Assembly: GCA_036186865.1 (NCBI GenBank)
Contig: AP025062.1
Span: 27,628,571-27,692,570, forward strand
Direction: 5' to 3'
Length of the DNA: 64,000 nucleotides
Source: Eustoma russellianum
Taxonomy: Eukaryota; Streptophyta; Magnoliopsida; Gentianales; Gentianaceae
Below the pieces are notes generated by a model. It made no database searches and was not told the origin of the DNA. It saw only the letters and a list, made by a program, of their open reading frames with translations. Every line of letters begins with the position of its first letter. The stretch's first letter is position 1. Below, in pieces: positions 43,800 through 56,361 of this stretch. Made by a program: the position numbers and the translations under genes.

Positions 43800-46552
43800 A
43801 GTGCATGGAACATTGCAATCAGAATGAGCGCATAAAGTACTGCGTTGGCGGTGCATTTTTATGACAGTTTATATTTGTTATAGTTCACACTGAAAGTTGT
43901 TGGGTCTTATACTGTCAATACAGTGTAGGCTAACATTGATGACCGTTGATTGCAGTTACACTATATTTTGATGAGTTGGGGCACTGAAGAGACAGTATCA
44001 AAGAAAAAAAGTAAATCGATAAACAAAAGCATTATGAAGAGATTTATATATGAAAGTTCGGAAATACTTTTTATGGATATGTTGAAAATAAAAACAATAA
44101 ACACATCATAGTTGAACATAGTAGAAAGCTATGTTGAAAATATTTGAAAATTAAAGATGAAAAGTCTACATTTTAGTGTTTATAAACACTCTCTATCCAG
44201 ATGGATTCTTGTTAAGTAAAGTATATCTGAGTTAGACTTCTTGTAGAAAATATTTTGAAATCGCTTTTTTTTTTGAGAGGTTTGTATTAGTAAAGCTCTT
44301 TGCTGACTGTACCTTGAAAGCCAATATGTTAGAAATATTTCATGCTAAAAAATAAGCACGACGGAGTAGATCTTTGTTGAAAAGTTGGTGTTTTCTTTCC
44401 GGGAACTACTTAACCATTTAGATTTCTATGTCTCAGCCTTTGGATGAGGAATCAACTAATATGCATGATAGATACACTTATGGTAAGAGAAGTCCTCATG
44501 CATAGCATTTGTTGATAGTCATGTGCTATTTTGTTGGCAATGGAATGAGATAGTAACATAATTTTGCTAGTTTTAGAATGTGATGAGCTCAGAAGAAAGA
44601 GTCTAGGAATATTTGGGAAGGAAAGTTAAATAAGTAAAAAAAAACATGGTTTTATTTTATTGGCGTATACCATGCAGACAGTGTCGGTATATATCTATAG
44701 ATCATAGAAAGATTTTAAAGGAGCTGAAATAGATTTTGTATTGATACATGCATCATATTAAATGTGATGATTATATACAAAACATGTTCAATGCGTTTGA
44801 AAGAGATAATGTATTTATAACTTTGACAAAAATTGAAAAGAGAAATGAATTATTCGAGAGTCACTATATTTTAATTACTAAAACACCAAATAAACGAGAG
44901 ATCGTTTTCAAGCTAGATAAAATTCCCACATTTATTAGAAACGCTAACGCAGCAAGGGAAATGGTCAAAAGAGGTAAAGAGTCAAGTATATGAACTAAAT
45001 GGTCAAAGTAAAACTAATGGAAAGTCATAATTATTGGACATAAGGATTGAATGCATTAGTCGAGCGCATTTGTCAGCATTTGTCTTGGTAATAACACATC
45101 TCTTGACTTGTCATGTCTGTTTCGGAAATAACCATAGTTAGATTTATTTTTATTAAGCACGTTGAATATTCATATCTTACCTTTTACTTTTTAGTAAATA
45201 TGAAAAAGTGAAACTCATATTTTGGTAGCAAAAGGCGAAATCCCACGCCTTAGGGGTACCACTGCCCAGCTCCAAGAAGCTTGTGGAGGATGCAAATCAG
45301 ATGCACAGCGGCCTCTTAGATTGGTGAATCTGCACACAAGGACCCACACAAGGGTCTTCCTACAAACTAGGTGGATTAATTGTCTCCTATAGACTAACAG
45401 AAGTAGAGCACACACACTGCGAGTGTCTCCGGATTCGAACTGTTGCCTTCTTAGTAGCAATTTTCAATCCGAATAATTACTGGACTGCGTGCGAAACTCA
45501 TATTGTATCTCTTAGCAGACATGAAAACTGAAGTTGTCACCGTACCTTACGGATATGTGGCGATATGTGGCTTTATTTATACAAGTATTTTAGTTGTCTC
45601 TGTATGTATTGGATATTTTTATTGTAATGGACTAGGTGAGTTTTCGGTATGAGGTTTGAATCCATCACCAACCAATCAAAAGCGTCAATCAGCCGTAGAC
45701 AGCAAGGTGGAAAGAGAAAGTTTCGAGAAATAACAATTAAGAATAGATTTACATATCTGATTCGGACAAAAAAAAAAAAGGGTTTTGAGACTAGTTCAGA
45801 ATTTTTGCACAAACTTTGAGAAAAATTAAGTTCCTTGCTCCCAACTAGTTTATATACTTTAGAAAAACTTATGGTTAGATCAACTTAAATTGAAAATGGG
45901 AAAGCAAAATACTATTTAATAACAGTATAAACCAGAAAACAACATTCCATCAGAAGAGTCAAGTGCCGCCGTAACATCATTTCATAGCTTTCTGGTCTAT
46001 TTAACAAGTTTACTTTTCCATTTTTATGTTTTAGGAAATTCAAGAGAGACATATCACTTTAGCCAAATGATAAGGTAAACTGGGTGGATTATCATGTTAC
46101 TGTATCCACATGTATTTTATCCTTTATTAGTGATTAAATCTTTAAGAAATGAATATTTTAAGTTAAATGGGTTGGACCATCTAGTATGAGTAGTGGGAAA
46201 AATGTGGTGAATTTCCATTTGTTTGCTTGTTCCAAATTTTCAACAGATTCTTGAATGCTCAATGTTTGTGGCTGAAGCCATCAGAAGGAAGAAATATCTC
46301 ACTCTACCAGCGACAGCTGGCCTTGGAATAACATAACGTTGTTATTTTGTGATATTGAGTTTACGAGTTCGAGGTGCAGAAATAACTTATCACAAAGTGT
46401 ATTACAAGGCTACGTATATCAGATCGCAAAGCGATCCGACCCCTCTCCAGACCATATGCAAACACGAAAGCCTAATGCACCGGAAACTCTATTTACAAAC
46501 GACAGCGACTTATAAATTTAAAATTTTTCCACTTCTTAGAACGTGTAGATCG
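43800..46552. other. 2.75 kb without a gene, one probable SINE
   Basis: AT-rich sequence. An 81-codon frame at 44748-44993 has no recognisable domain and I do not accept it as a gene. A probable SINE is listed separately at 45215-45497. The rest shows nothing I can place. Confidence 0.5.
45215..45497 (-). repeat. Probable tRNA-derived SINE (full length)
   Basis: The minus strand starts with an A-box-like GCAGTCCAGTAATTA and has a good B box, AGTTCGAATCC (complement of 45431-45441). The 3' end GGGATTTCGCCTTTTGCT is shared with 9395-9530. The spacing of the boxes fits an RNA polymerase III promoter. Boundaries are approximate. Confidence 0.55.
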
Positions 46553-47807
46553 TGTTAGGTCCCTTGGAGCACACTAGGAGGGTTGAATAGTGTATCCACC
46601 AAGTATGTATATTTTCTTGGATGTTTTTCGTTTTGATTGCAAACCAATACTTAGATGTGTTCTTGAAATGAATAAAACTTGCGGAAGAATAAAGAACACA
46701 ATATGTATAGAGGTTCAAGTCAAAATGACTCTACTCCTCTACCTTCTTGATTTTTCACAATAAGGATTTTGAATGGGGATGGTTATTTCTTGGGGGGGAG
46801 GGGACAACAATCAAAGCAAAATCCAAATACAAAGAAACTAGGCAACTCGTCTAGACCACAACCAAGAAAACCAACCCCTTGAAATCTAGCCTCCAAAGAA
46901 CTTCTTTGCCTCAAAAAATTCTTGTAGGGAGTATAGTGCACCACCACACTATCAACTAACCCTCCAAGGTCTGGATTTCTTCAAACAAGAAGCACCCTTG
47001 CTTCTTAACCAACGATCTACACTTGGCCTCTCACAATCTTCACTCAACAAGAAGAACACTCTTCTTCTTTACAATACAACTCTCACAAATAAAGTAAAAT
47101 CACAATACAACTATTTTGAGAGCTTGAGCTTTGAGAGAAATTTGAGAGCTTTGATAGTAGAAAGTTTGTCCAAGGAAAGATAATTTTTCCAAAGGTTGCA
47201 CTTGGAGAACCTGTGGAAATTGCACCTAAAAAGAGGGTACAAAAATATCAAGTGAGCATTAGAAAACAAAGCATAAGACATTTGTGACGTTGGTCACATG
47301 AAGCGCCTAACTGTTTAATGAATAAGCGTTCAATGTGACATGGAGTGCTTAATGTGGTTTTGAACAGGCGTTCGATGTTACATGAAGAGCCTGTTGTGGG
47401 CAGTTGAACGCGTTCGAAGTAACATGAAGCGCCTAATCTCAGCCTTCATGCTTGTTCGAAATAGTTCTGATTTTTTATCAAAAACTAACTTGATGTTTGT
47501 GCCCATTTGGGGGAAAAAAGTTCATTTGACTTGGAAATACACATAAAGCGCCTTGTTAAGCGTTCAAAGTGTACTGTTTTTCACTTTGACACATGAAGCG
47601 CCTGATGTAGGCGTTTGAAATGTACTGGAATACGAATACTTCACATGAAGTGCCTTATGTAAGCGTTCGGAGTGTACTGGTCTCCATCCACTATACATAA
47701 GGCGCCTTATATAGGCGTTTGAAGTATACTGACTTTCAGACACTTCACATTAGACGCCTTATGTAGGTGTTCGAAATGTCATTTATACAAATCATCAAAA
47801 CTTAACA
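46553..47807 (-). repeat. LTR I: SIRE-like isolated LTR
   Basis: On the minus strand it starts TGTTAAGTTTTGATGATT (47807) and ends GGGACCTAACA (46553), with the CCTCCTAGTG-like motif close to the end as in other SIRE-like LTRs of this window. Neither side has a primer-binding site or polypurine tract, so it looks like a solo LTR. I found no matching five-base flanks, which leaves the exact boundaries open. Confidence 0.62.
47286..47790 (-). repeat. Hairpin repeat array in LTR I
   Basis: About seven diverged copies of a unit like ACATGAAGCGCCT...AGGCGTTTGAAATGT occur at 60-80 bp spacing. Within each unit AGCGCCT pairs with AGGCGTT, and ACAT with ATGT, an imperfect inverted repeat. The array begins about 20 bp from the LTR start. 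Confidence 0.82.
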
Positions 47808-48229
47808 TATTTTAACCGATTGAATACTTCTCGCCAACATGGAATAATTATTTCATTAACATATCGGTCTCTGCGTAATGAATATCTCTTTTTCGAGAGA
47901 TTATACGCGTGAAAGACCCAGAAAAAAATATATCATGTTCTAAAATAAAATGTCATTTTGCTTTTAGTTCTGAAGGTTTTTCTTTTCACAAGGAGAATAC
48001 GAAAGAGAAAAAGTAACACCAACGGTTTTGCCGATGAGAGAAAAACTTAAGTTATTTCCAGAAAGCATTTATCTGGATTTTATCATCCTATTCTTACAAG
48101 TATTTTCCTATATCTTTGATAAAAAATACGTTTCAAAACTCCGAAAACATAGTTTCAAGGAGACAAAAAGTTTATTTACTCATAAAAAGTTGGAAGGCTG
48201 GTGGTGAGGAAGAGTCTCCTATTTGCTAA
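47808..48229. other. Short spacer, nothing recognised
   Basis: AT-rich sequence between LTR I and the first recognisable codons of element F. Probably F's decayed gag, but I see no motif. Confidence 0.4.
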
Positions 48230-50188
48230 GTATCATGTCTCCATTCCAACAACAACGGAGAAACTACAGTGGTGGAAACAAAGGTAAGCAAGTTGTTTGT
48301 GTAGGTCCAAACAAGATCAAAGGAGTCTGTTAGGTGTGTGGAAAGCTAGGACACCGAGCAGTCAATTGCAGAAAGAGGAAGAGCCAAACCAGCAACCAGG
48401 CAAACCTTGTGGAGACTAAAGGAGCAGCAGACAACATCATTGCAGCAGTCGTCTGAACAAAGGTAAACCTTGTTGGTGACACTACGGAATGTGTTGTAGA
48501 CAGGCGCTACCAGACATATTGCTACTAGTAAAGACCTATTTTCTGAATACAACGAAATAGGCAGTGCTGAGCAAGTCTTCTTGGGAGATGCACATATTAC
48601 CCAAGTCCTTGCAAGGGTAAGGTGCTTCTCAGTTGACTTCTGGGAAGAAACTGGAGTTGAGCAATGTGTTGCACGTTCTGGCCATGAGTAGAAACTTGAT
48701 ATCTGGAGTGCTACTAAACAAGGGCAAACTTGTTTTAGAATCTGATAAACTTGTATTGTCTAGAAACGGAGAGTTCATTGGTAGGGGATTCTGTAATGGA
48801 GGGCTGTTTGTACTTGACGCTATTTGTATTCCTAATAATAAAGGTGCATCTAGTTCGGTTTATTATGCTGAGTCTCTTGATATGTGGCATGCTAGGCTAG
48901 GACATGCGAACATAGGAACTATAAAGAAACTCAAAAACATGAACATGATCTCATATGTTGATGATAATTTTGACAGTGTGAACATTGTGTTGATGCTAAA
49001 CATCATAAGAGACCATTTAAGAAAGTGGATAGAGTTTCTCAAAAATTTGATTTGATCCATAGTGACTTAGGTGATTTTAAGAATCATATGAGCAAAGGTG
49101 GTAAAGGTACTATGTCACTTTTATTGATGATTATTCTAGATATGCGAAAGGTATATCTAATTAAGTCATAGGATGAGACCGAGTCTAAGTTCATAATTAT
49201 AAGAATGAGGTTGAAAATCAATTAGACCTAAGGATCAAAAGGATTAGGACTGATAGAGGTGGTGAATATAGAATAGATTCTTTGCAAAAGTTTTGTGAAG
49301 AAAATGGCATTATTCTTTGAAGTCACACTTCCGTACACACCTCCGTCCAACGGGGTAGCCGAAAGGAAAAATAGGACATTGGAAAATATGATGAATGCGA
49401 TGTTTGGTTAGTTCAAGATTGCCGGATAACATGTGGGATGAGGCATTCTTGACTGCATGTCAAATTTTAATAGACTACCTCATAAGAAGTTAGACAAAAT
49501 GCTTATGAGTTATGGAAAAGCTCGCTCCTAACATAAATTATTTGAAAGTGTGGGGGCGTTTAGCCAAAATTACCATTCCTGATTTTAAGAGAAGTAAAAT
49601 CGGGTCAAAGACAAGAGATTGTGTGTTCATTGGATATGCTCAGAATAGTGCAGCATATAGATTCATGGCTATAGATAATAGTTCTATATTGAAATCTAAG
49701 GATGCTGAATTCTTTGAGCATGTCCTTTCCTATGAATAGACAATCCGATGTGTTTCCAGGCTTTGAGGTAGGCGAGTCTAGTAAGATCATAGTTGAACAA
49801 GAGATAGATATTCCTAGAAGAAGTAAGAGACAAAGATTGATAAGTCATTTGGAAATGATTTCCTACCGGCGTTTTATCTTAGAAGATGTTCCTAAAACTT
49901 ATGGATATGCCATAAAGTCAATAGATTCTAAGTTTTGGAAAGAAGCCATTAATATTGAACTGAATCCATTTTTAAGTAATAACACTTGGGAGTTAGTAGA
50001 TTTGCCTAGAGGATGTAAACCTATCAGTTGTAAGTGGGGTCTTTAGGAAGAAAACTAAAGGTGGATGGAACAATTGATAAGTTTAAAGCTAGGCTTGTCG
50101 CTAAAGGATTCACACAGCAAGAGGGTATAGATTTCTTTGATACCTATTCTCCGGTTTTCTAGAATCATATTATAGATTATTAGTTCCA
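48230..50188 (+). pseudogene. Element F (Tork-like Copia): gag end, protease, integrase, start of RT
   Basis: Pieces in several frames follow Copia order. A zinc knuckle lies near 48330-48375 (C-stop-VCGKLGHRAVNC, a TAG replacing the second residue). A protease-side region follows. An open part at 48633-49055 has LSNVLHV and LDMWHARLGHANI. Integrase fragments are IRTDRGGEY near 49245 and NGVAERKNRTLENM near 49345. VWGRLAKI and FIGYAQNSAAYRF lie at 49540-49660. The RT begins with FWKEAINIEL and NTWELVDLPRGCKPISCKW at 49930-50035. Sequence resembles the Tork group. It is interrupted at CTTGC by element E and resumes at 60277. Confidence 0.85.
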
Positions 50189-50193
50189 CTTGC
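50189..50193. other. Target-site duplication of element E, left copy
   Basis: CTTGC directly precedes the LTR. The same five bases follow the element at 60272-60276. Confidence 0.9.
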
Positions 50194-50322
50194 TGTTAAG
50201 ATATAAATTGTTTTGATGATGAAAAGATGTTTTAAATAAGTTAATTTTATGCTCGAGACTTGATGCAAAATAAGAAAATTACACTATGACAAAAATGGGT
50301 GAGATTGGAACTCAGTGTCCAA

Positions 50323-50660
50323 CATCGATCTCTTAGACTGGGAACAGACTTTGATCGAGCGATGTCAGGCAGAAGAAACCTTTCTGTCTAACATCGATCT
50401 CTCAAACTAGAGACATCGATCGATCGATGTCACTTCAATCTCTCCCTTGAGAGACTTCGATCGATCGATGTCAGGCGAAGGAAACCTTACGTCCAACATC
50501 GAATCTCTCAGGCCAGGAAGGAGACATGATCGATCGAAGTACAATAGTCTCTCCAGGGGGACTTCGATCGATCGATGTCCAGCAGTTTCAAAACTGCAGA
50601 GTTTCTGGACGACATCGATCTCTCACCCCAGGCACTTCAATCGATCGATGTGCCCCAGAA
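50323..50660 (+). repeat. ATCGATCGAT palindrome array, E 5' LTR
   Basis: Four higher-order units start with CATCGATCTCT at 50323, 50392, 50497 and 50613. Between these starts lie palindromes of the type GACATCGATCGATCGATGTC; the perfect 20-mer is at 50412-50431. TCTCTCC...GGAGACTTCGATCG spacers separate them. Confidence 0.93.
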
Positions 50661-50912
50661 TTCAAATTTTTATGAATGTTGGAACAAAATCCCAGGGAGA
50701 TTCAGGGTATTTTCTCTATCCAATCTTCTTGTGGACTTTACCCCAACATACTACATGCTTTCTTGACTATTATATCATGTCTAAGCAATCTTAGGTTGGC
50801 TATTGAGGATCAAATCACTCCATAGGGTGGCTAAAGACTATTTGGGCATTATCTTGACATTTGATGTAGTTGAAGACATGGTGGAGGCCTCAAAAACGTG
50901 GTGAACTTCATC

Positions 50913-50920
50913 TATAAATG
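50913..50920 (+). promoter_or_regulatory. TATA-like box of the E 5' LTR
   Basis: TATAAATG in TCATCTATAAATGGGAG, conserved at 59609-59616 in the 3' LTR. It lies downstream of the palindrome array, as expected for a U3 promoter. Confidence 0.55.
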
Positions 50921-51574
50921 GGAGAATCTTGGATGAGGCAAAAACACACTTTAATCATCATCAAGCTTCATCATTCATTGTATTATACTTCTCTCATATT
51001 TGTAAAAGTGCTTAAATCTTGTTAAGCCTTTCTTTGTTCTTCATTGTTTTTATATTGAGAGATAGAGAGTCTAGCACAAGAGAACCATAAGTATTTGATC
51101 TTTTGCTTGTGCTTAGACTGGTGACAAAGTGTGAACCTTACTAATTCCTTCAACCCATTGTGAGAAAGTTCTTGAGGAAACTTTGTTGAAGTTGTGATGT
51201 AGTAAGAAGTTTTCTTGCTAGAACTGTAAGTGCTGATAGTTGCTGTGGTTGCACAAGTGTCTTTTGTGCAAGAAGTTGCTATTGTTGTTTGCTTACACCT
51301 AAGGTATTAGTGTAAGTGTTCTGTGAGCTTGTTCTTATTATTTTTAATAAGAAGAGTAGTTGTTTGAAAATCCACTTTGGCAACAAGTGGTAGTGAGTAG
51401 AATCATTTACGAATCGAACCACACTAAAATCCGGGATACTCATTCATTGTTTCTCACTCTCCCATTCTTGCTTTGATTTTGCATTCCATTGAGTTGAGCC
51501 ACAAAGAAAATTCCGCAAAAGGTGCCAAACACTCTATTCACCCCCCTCTAGAGTGTGTTTCGGACCTCAACAAT

Positions 51575-51586
51575 TGTATCAGAGCT
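51575..51586 (+). other. Element E primer-binding site
   Basis: TTGTATCAGAGC, one base from the initiator tRNA-Met site, begins two bases after the LTR end. Confidence 0.85.
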
Positions 51587-51634
51587 AACCTTGATTGCTT
51601 GGCTTATCTTTGGCAAGTAGCAAGGTTAAAGATC

Positions 51635-52640
51635 ATGGAAATGACAACCTCAACCTCTTCATCTCACACTTCAACCTCCAAGCATACTGCACTTTTTCAG
51701 AATCAAACCTAAAGCACCTATGTTTAATGCCAAAATTATTCTTTGTGGAATTTCGAATGATCAATCATTTGAAAGGCTGTGGATTTGATATATGGAGAGC
51801 CGTTGTCAAAGGAATTGAAGTTCCTATGATCACCAACTCAAAAGGAGAATCAATGTCAAAGATAGGGATGACTACAAGCGACGAAGAGAAGATAAACTTC
51901 ACCATCAATGGCAAGCATTTGATATTCTCTCAAGTGCTTTACCACCACCGAGCTCATAAGACTCCAAGGTCTTGAAAACAACCGAGAGGCATGGAAAGGA
52001 CTTGAAATGATACACGAAGGAACGAAGCAAGTAAGAATGGCCAAAAGACTCATGCTCATGAAAGAATATGAGATGTTCGAATGAAGAGCGAAAGATTGAG
52101 GAGAAATCGACTGATTCACACGAATAGTGAATCAACTTTTCATGGTGGACAAGAAAATCTCAAATGAAGACCTTGTCTCAATCTTTGCCAGAGAATACAC
52201 CTAAAGTCACCACCATCACCGAATAAAGAATCTCAAGACTCTTACCATTGATGAGCTATCCGGTAATCTTCTTACTCATGAAATTCTTATTGATGAACAA
52301 AATAGGATGAATCCTAACAAGCCCACACAAACATCACACAAGGATTGGTGGTAGAGTCCGATGAATCGGATGAGAAGTTGCTCTTCTAGTAAGAAAATTT
52401 AGAAAAATGACAACAGAAATAAAGTCAAGCAAGAAAGTTTTTCAAGAGTGGTCCAAGGAAAAAGAAGCAAGTAAAATTGCTATAGATGTGGTCGACCCGG
52501 TCACTTCATTGCCGATTGTCACATCAAGGAGCCGCAAAAAGAGAAGAAGGTCTTTCCTCAAAAAGGAAAGCCATCAATGCGGAGGTAACCACGTGGGATG
52601 ATCTCCTATCCGTCGGAAGGAGAAGAAAGTGAAGATCAAG
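51635..52640 (+). pseudogene. Element E gag (broken)
   Basis: An ATG at 51635 opens a Ser/Thr-rich start. Gag text then runs in shifting frames (GFDIWRAVVKGIEVP, AWKGLEMIHEGTKQVRMAKR, LMLMKEYEMF). A clear zinc knuckle CYRCGRPGHFIADC lies near 52475-52520. Several stops and indels break it. It corresponds to the capsid and nucleocapsid of SIRE-like Copia. Confidence 0.8.
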
Positions 52641-53320
52641 ATTTGACTTGTTGCAATAGTTGAAAATCCAAATGCTCAACATACTTGCCTCATGGAAATT
52701 GAAGATGACCTTGAGGTAAATTCTAATCCTTCTAATTTGCAAGATGAAATAGAGAATTTGCAAGATGATTTTAAAAACTGAATTTAAAGTATAAACATTT
52801 GAAGAAAGGAGTTCAAGAAGTGCATTTTAGAAAATAAGAAATTGCATGATAAGAACATCTTTGATATTTCAAGAGCATGACATCATACTCACCATACATA
52901 AAACCGTAGCTCTTGAAAATGTGGAAATAGAAAGAATATGAGAAACTAAGGTTAGATTTACAAGACTAACCAATGGTAAAATAATCTAGACAAACTACTT
53001 GGAAACAAAGAATTGGAAATAATAAATCCGTTTCGGATTTAATTTATCAACTTTCTTCCATTAAGACTAAGTCATTAAAGAAAAAGTACAACGAGAGAAA
53101 AACACAACATAACTCATCATCTTCTAAACCAAGGCATGTACCCACTTGTTTCATTGCAACAAAGTAGGGACATGTGAAGAATGCATGTAGAGCTAGATTT
53201 GGAAGCATGTATGATTGGAAGCCTAAGGGTCGACAAACTAATCCTTAAAGACCCAACCATCCAAAGGGATACAATGCATAATCTCTTTGGTTTTGTAGGC
53301 TCTCAAGATAATGGAGTAAG
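52641..53320 (+). pseudogene. Element E gag tail, degraded coiled-coil region
   Basis: Short Glu/Asn/Lys-rich pieces (EDDLEVNSN, LQDEIENLQDDF) resemble the coiled-coil tail seen intact in Copia1's gag. Stops occur in all frames. Confidence 0.55.
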
Positions 53321-53324
53321 CCAA

Positions 53325-54460
53325 AGAAGAAGGAACCAAATGGCTTATGGACAGCGGATGTTCAACGCACATGACCAGGAGACAAAATCGTTTGTTCACA
53401 AAGCTCAAGCTCCAAGATGGTGGAACGGTGGCATTTTGGCAATGGAGAGCCAAAATCCTTGAACATGGAGAAATTTGGTAACTCTTCTTTTCACCTATTA
53501 ATAATGTACTATATGTAGAAGGGGCTTAAATATAATTGATAAGTGTTAGCCAACTATGTGATGCTAATTTTCAAGTTGAATTTGTGGAAAGAAAATGCAT
53601 TGTGAAAAGAACAATAAGATTGTTTTTTGAGGCTATAAGGAAAATGATGTTTACAAATTTAGCACACATGATTTGATATCACAAAATGTTTCTTGCCTAG
53701 TTGCCAAAAATGATTTGACTCAACTATGCATAGACGTACTTAGGACATATTAGTTTAAAAATTTCAAATAGATTTGCAAAAATGAAAAGGTCCCAAGGTC
53801 TTCCAAATTGAATTCGAAAACCATGGCTTATGTGACACTTGTCAAAAGGCAAAGCTTGTTAAAATAAGCTTCAAGCCCAAAAGTGAAATCTCCACCACCA
53901 AAACCTCTACAATTACTTCATATGGATTGTATAGGGATATTGGTACAGGCAAGTCCTAGGTTAGAAAACATTACACCTTTGTGGTGGTAGACTGACTTCT
54001 CTAGGTACACTTGGGTAATGTTTTTAGCCAAAAAGAATGATGCATGTCCAAGAGTTTATAAACTTTGTAGGAGATTAGAAAATCAAAAAGAAGACACAAT
54101 TAAGGAAATTAGAAGTGATAGAGGTGCTGAGTTTGATGGTGAGTTTCAAGAATTTTGTGTATACAAAGGGTATGGACACCAATTTCTCGGCTCCAAGAAC
54201 TCCTCAACAAAATGGTGTTGAAAGAAAAAAATAGAAACTTCAAGAAATGAGTAGAGCCATGCTAAATGAATTTGAGCTACCCAAGTATTTTTGGGCAAGC
54301 GGTAAACACCGCTTGTCATGTATCAATAGAGTTTATTTGAGACCATCTCTCAAAAAGACTCCTTATGAGCTTTGGAAAGGTAGAGTACCAAATATTGGTT
54401 ATTTCAAGGTATTTGGTTGTAAGTGTTTTATACTTAACACCAAAGATAACTTGGGATGAA
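53325..54460 (+). pseudogene. Element E protease and integrase (broken)
   Basis: The protease motif WLMDSGCSTHMT lies near 53340-53380. After decayed sequence, integrase pieces appear: HYTFVVVD near 53965, IKEIRSDRGAEFDGEF near 54105-54145, then NEFELPKYFWAS and YELWKGRVPNIGYFKVFGCKCF at 54265-54430. The catalytic Glu region is frameshifted (LNKMVLKEK in one frame). Many stops are present. Confidence 0.82.
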
Positions 54461-54880
54461 GAATCTTTATGGGATATGCTCAAAATAGCAAGGCATTTAG
54501 GGTATATAATAAAGGAGCATGAAAGTTGAAGAATCAATTCATGTCAAGTTTAGTGAACTCATTGAGGATGAACCAAGCATTAATGATGATGATGAAATAA
54601 TTGAAGTCATATAGAAAATTTGAGAATCCAAAAGGTAATATTGTCATTGACCTTAGGATTGATCCCCTTGAACCTAAGGTTGAAATGAAGAAGTAGGAGG
54701 AGATACCTCAAATTTACCGGAGTCATATAAGTATAGGAAAGATCATCCTAAAGAATTAATATTAGGTGAAACTAGTCAAGGCATAATGACTAGGAGAAAA
54801 TTTAATGAAAATGCCTTCATTTCACAAGTTGAGCCTAAAAATATAAAGAGGCATAAATGATGAAGATTGGGTTTAGCCAT
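54461..54880 (+). pseudogene. Element E degraded integrase-RT linker
   Basis: Acidic, low-conservation sequence with stops in all frames. Only GYAQNSKAFRVY-like text near 54475-54510 and the ITGRKFNEN-like piece near 54790 can be placed in the Copia linker. Confidence 0.55.
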
Positions 54881-55680
54881 GCAAGAAGAGCTAAATCAAT
54901 TTGAAAGGAGTGATGTTTGGGAATTAGTGGATAAACCTAGTGATCATCCCATAATTGGCACTAAATGGGTATTTAGAAACAAAATGGATGATAAAGGAAA
55001 TTACTAAAACAAGCTAGGTTAGTAGCTCAAGGATATAGACAAGAGAAGGCATAGACTATGATGAGACCTTTGCCCCTAGCTAGGTTAGAAGCTATTAGGA
55101 TGCTATTAGCATATGCATGCTATAAGGATTTCAAACTATATCAAATGGATGTGAAATCCGCATTCTTGAATGGAATAATTCAAGAAGAGGTGTATGTAGC
55201 TCAACCAGGGGTTTGAAAATCATGATTATCCAAATCATGTATTTAAACTCAAAAAGGCCCTTTATGGACTTAAACAAGCTCCTAGGGCATGGTATGAAAG
55301 ATTAAGTAACTTCTACTTGAAAATGAGTTTTCAAGAGGAAAAGTCGACACTACTCTTTTTATTAAAGAACAAAAACCATCAATTGCTTGTTCAAATTTAT
55401 GTGGATGATATTATATTTGGTGCTACTAATGATTCTCTTTGTGAGCATTTTGCTAAATTGATGGAAGGAGAATTTGAGATGAGCATGATGGGTGAACTCA
55501 ACTACTTTCTTGGTCTTCAAATCAAGCAAACTCAAGATGGAGTATACATATCTCAAACAAAGTATACAAAGGATTTACTCAAGAAATACAAGTTTGAGGA
55601 TGGAAGAAGTGTGAGCACACCAATGAGCACAAGTACAAAGCTTGACAAAGATGAAAAAGGAAAGCCGGTTAGGTAACCAA
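54881..55680 (+). pseudogene. Element E reverse transcriptase (broken)
   Basis: It begins AMQEELNQFERSDVWELV and GTKWVFRNKMDDKG at 54880-54990. Frameshifts follow. YGLKQAPRAWYERL lies near 55265-55305. From 55317 a 119-codon frame holds the catalytic QIYVDDIIFGA, then ELNYFLGLQIKQTQDG and STPMSTSTKLDKDEKGKP. The same motifs occur in Copia1, showing close kinship of the two families. Confidence 0.87.
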
Positions 55681-56330
55681 ATATAGGGGTATGATTGGTA
55701 GTTTGACTTTATTTAACCGCTAGTAGACCGGATATTTTGCATTCTATATGTTTATGTACTAGATTTCAAAGTATGCCTAAGGAATCACATCTAGTTTCCA
55801 TTAAACGTACCTTTAGGTACTTGAAAGGAACCTTGAACTTTGGGTTGTTTTATCCCCAAAATGGATGTTTGATTTAAGAGGGTATAGTTGACTCCGACTA
55901 TGCCGGAAACCTAGTTGATAGAAAAAGCACCTCCGGGACATGCCATATTCCTTGGAGATTGCTTAGTTTCTTGGTTCTCCAAGAACACCAAATAGTGTGT
56001 CACTTTTAACAGTGGAATCCGAATATGTATCGGCCGCTTCGTGTTGTGCACAACTACTTTGGATGGTCCACAATGTTAAGTTATGATAAAGTACCCATCT
56101 TATATGACAACATTTCAGCAATAAGCATAGCACAAATCTGGTTCACCATAGTAGGACAAAACATATTGAAGTGAGGCCTCACTTCATAAGGGATTGTATT
56201 CAAAAAGGATTAGTTTGCATTGAATTTGTTCCAACAAATGACCAACTAGCAGATATCTTTACTAAATCTCCCCACTGAGACATTCGAATCAATTAGAACA
56301 AGATTAGGGATGATAAACAATGGTTAGAGG
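55681..56330 (+). pseudogene. Element E RNase H (broken)
   Basis: Pieces in several frames: GMIGSLT, RKSTSGTCHI-like text near 55920, ESEYVSAASCCAQLLW near 56010, RTKHIEVRPHFIRDCIQKGL near 56150-56210 and DQLADIFTKS near 56240. Multiple one-base indels are present. Confidence 0.82.
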
Positions 56331-56361
56331 GTCAAAACTATCAAAAAGGCAGATTCCAGCA

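Larger units (their letters stand above)
50194..51572 (+). repeat. Element E 5' LTR (1379 bp)
   Basis: TGTTAAGATATAAATTG...GGACCTCAACA. It contains four units of the palindrome array at 50323-50660 and a TATA-like TATAAATG at 50913-50920. It is 99 bp shorter than the 3' LTR, about one array unit. Confidence 0.95.

Noticed and set aside
44748..44993. 81-codon frame starting MHHIKCDDYIQ
   Set aside because: It has no recognisable domain and lies in AT-rich intergenic sequence; chance is the simpler explanation.
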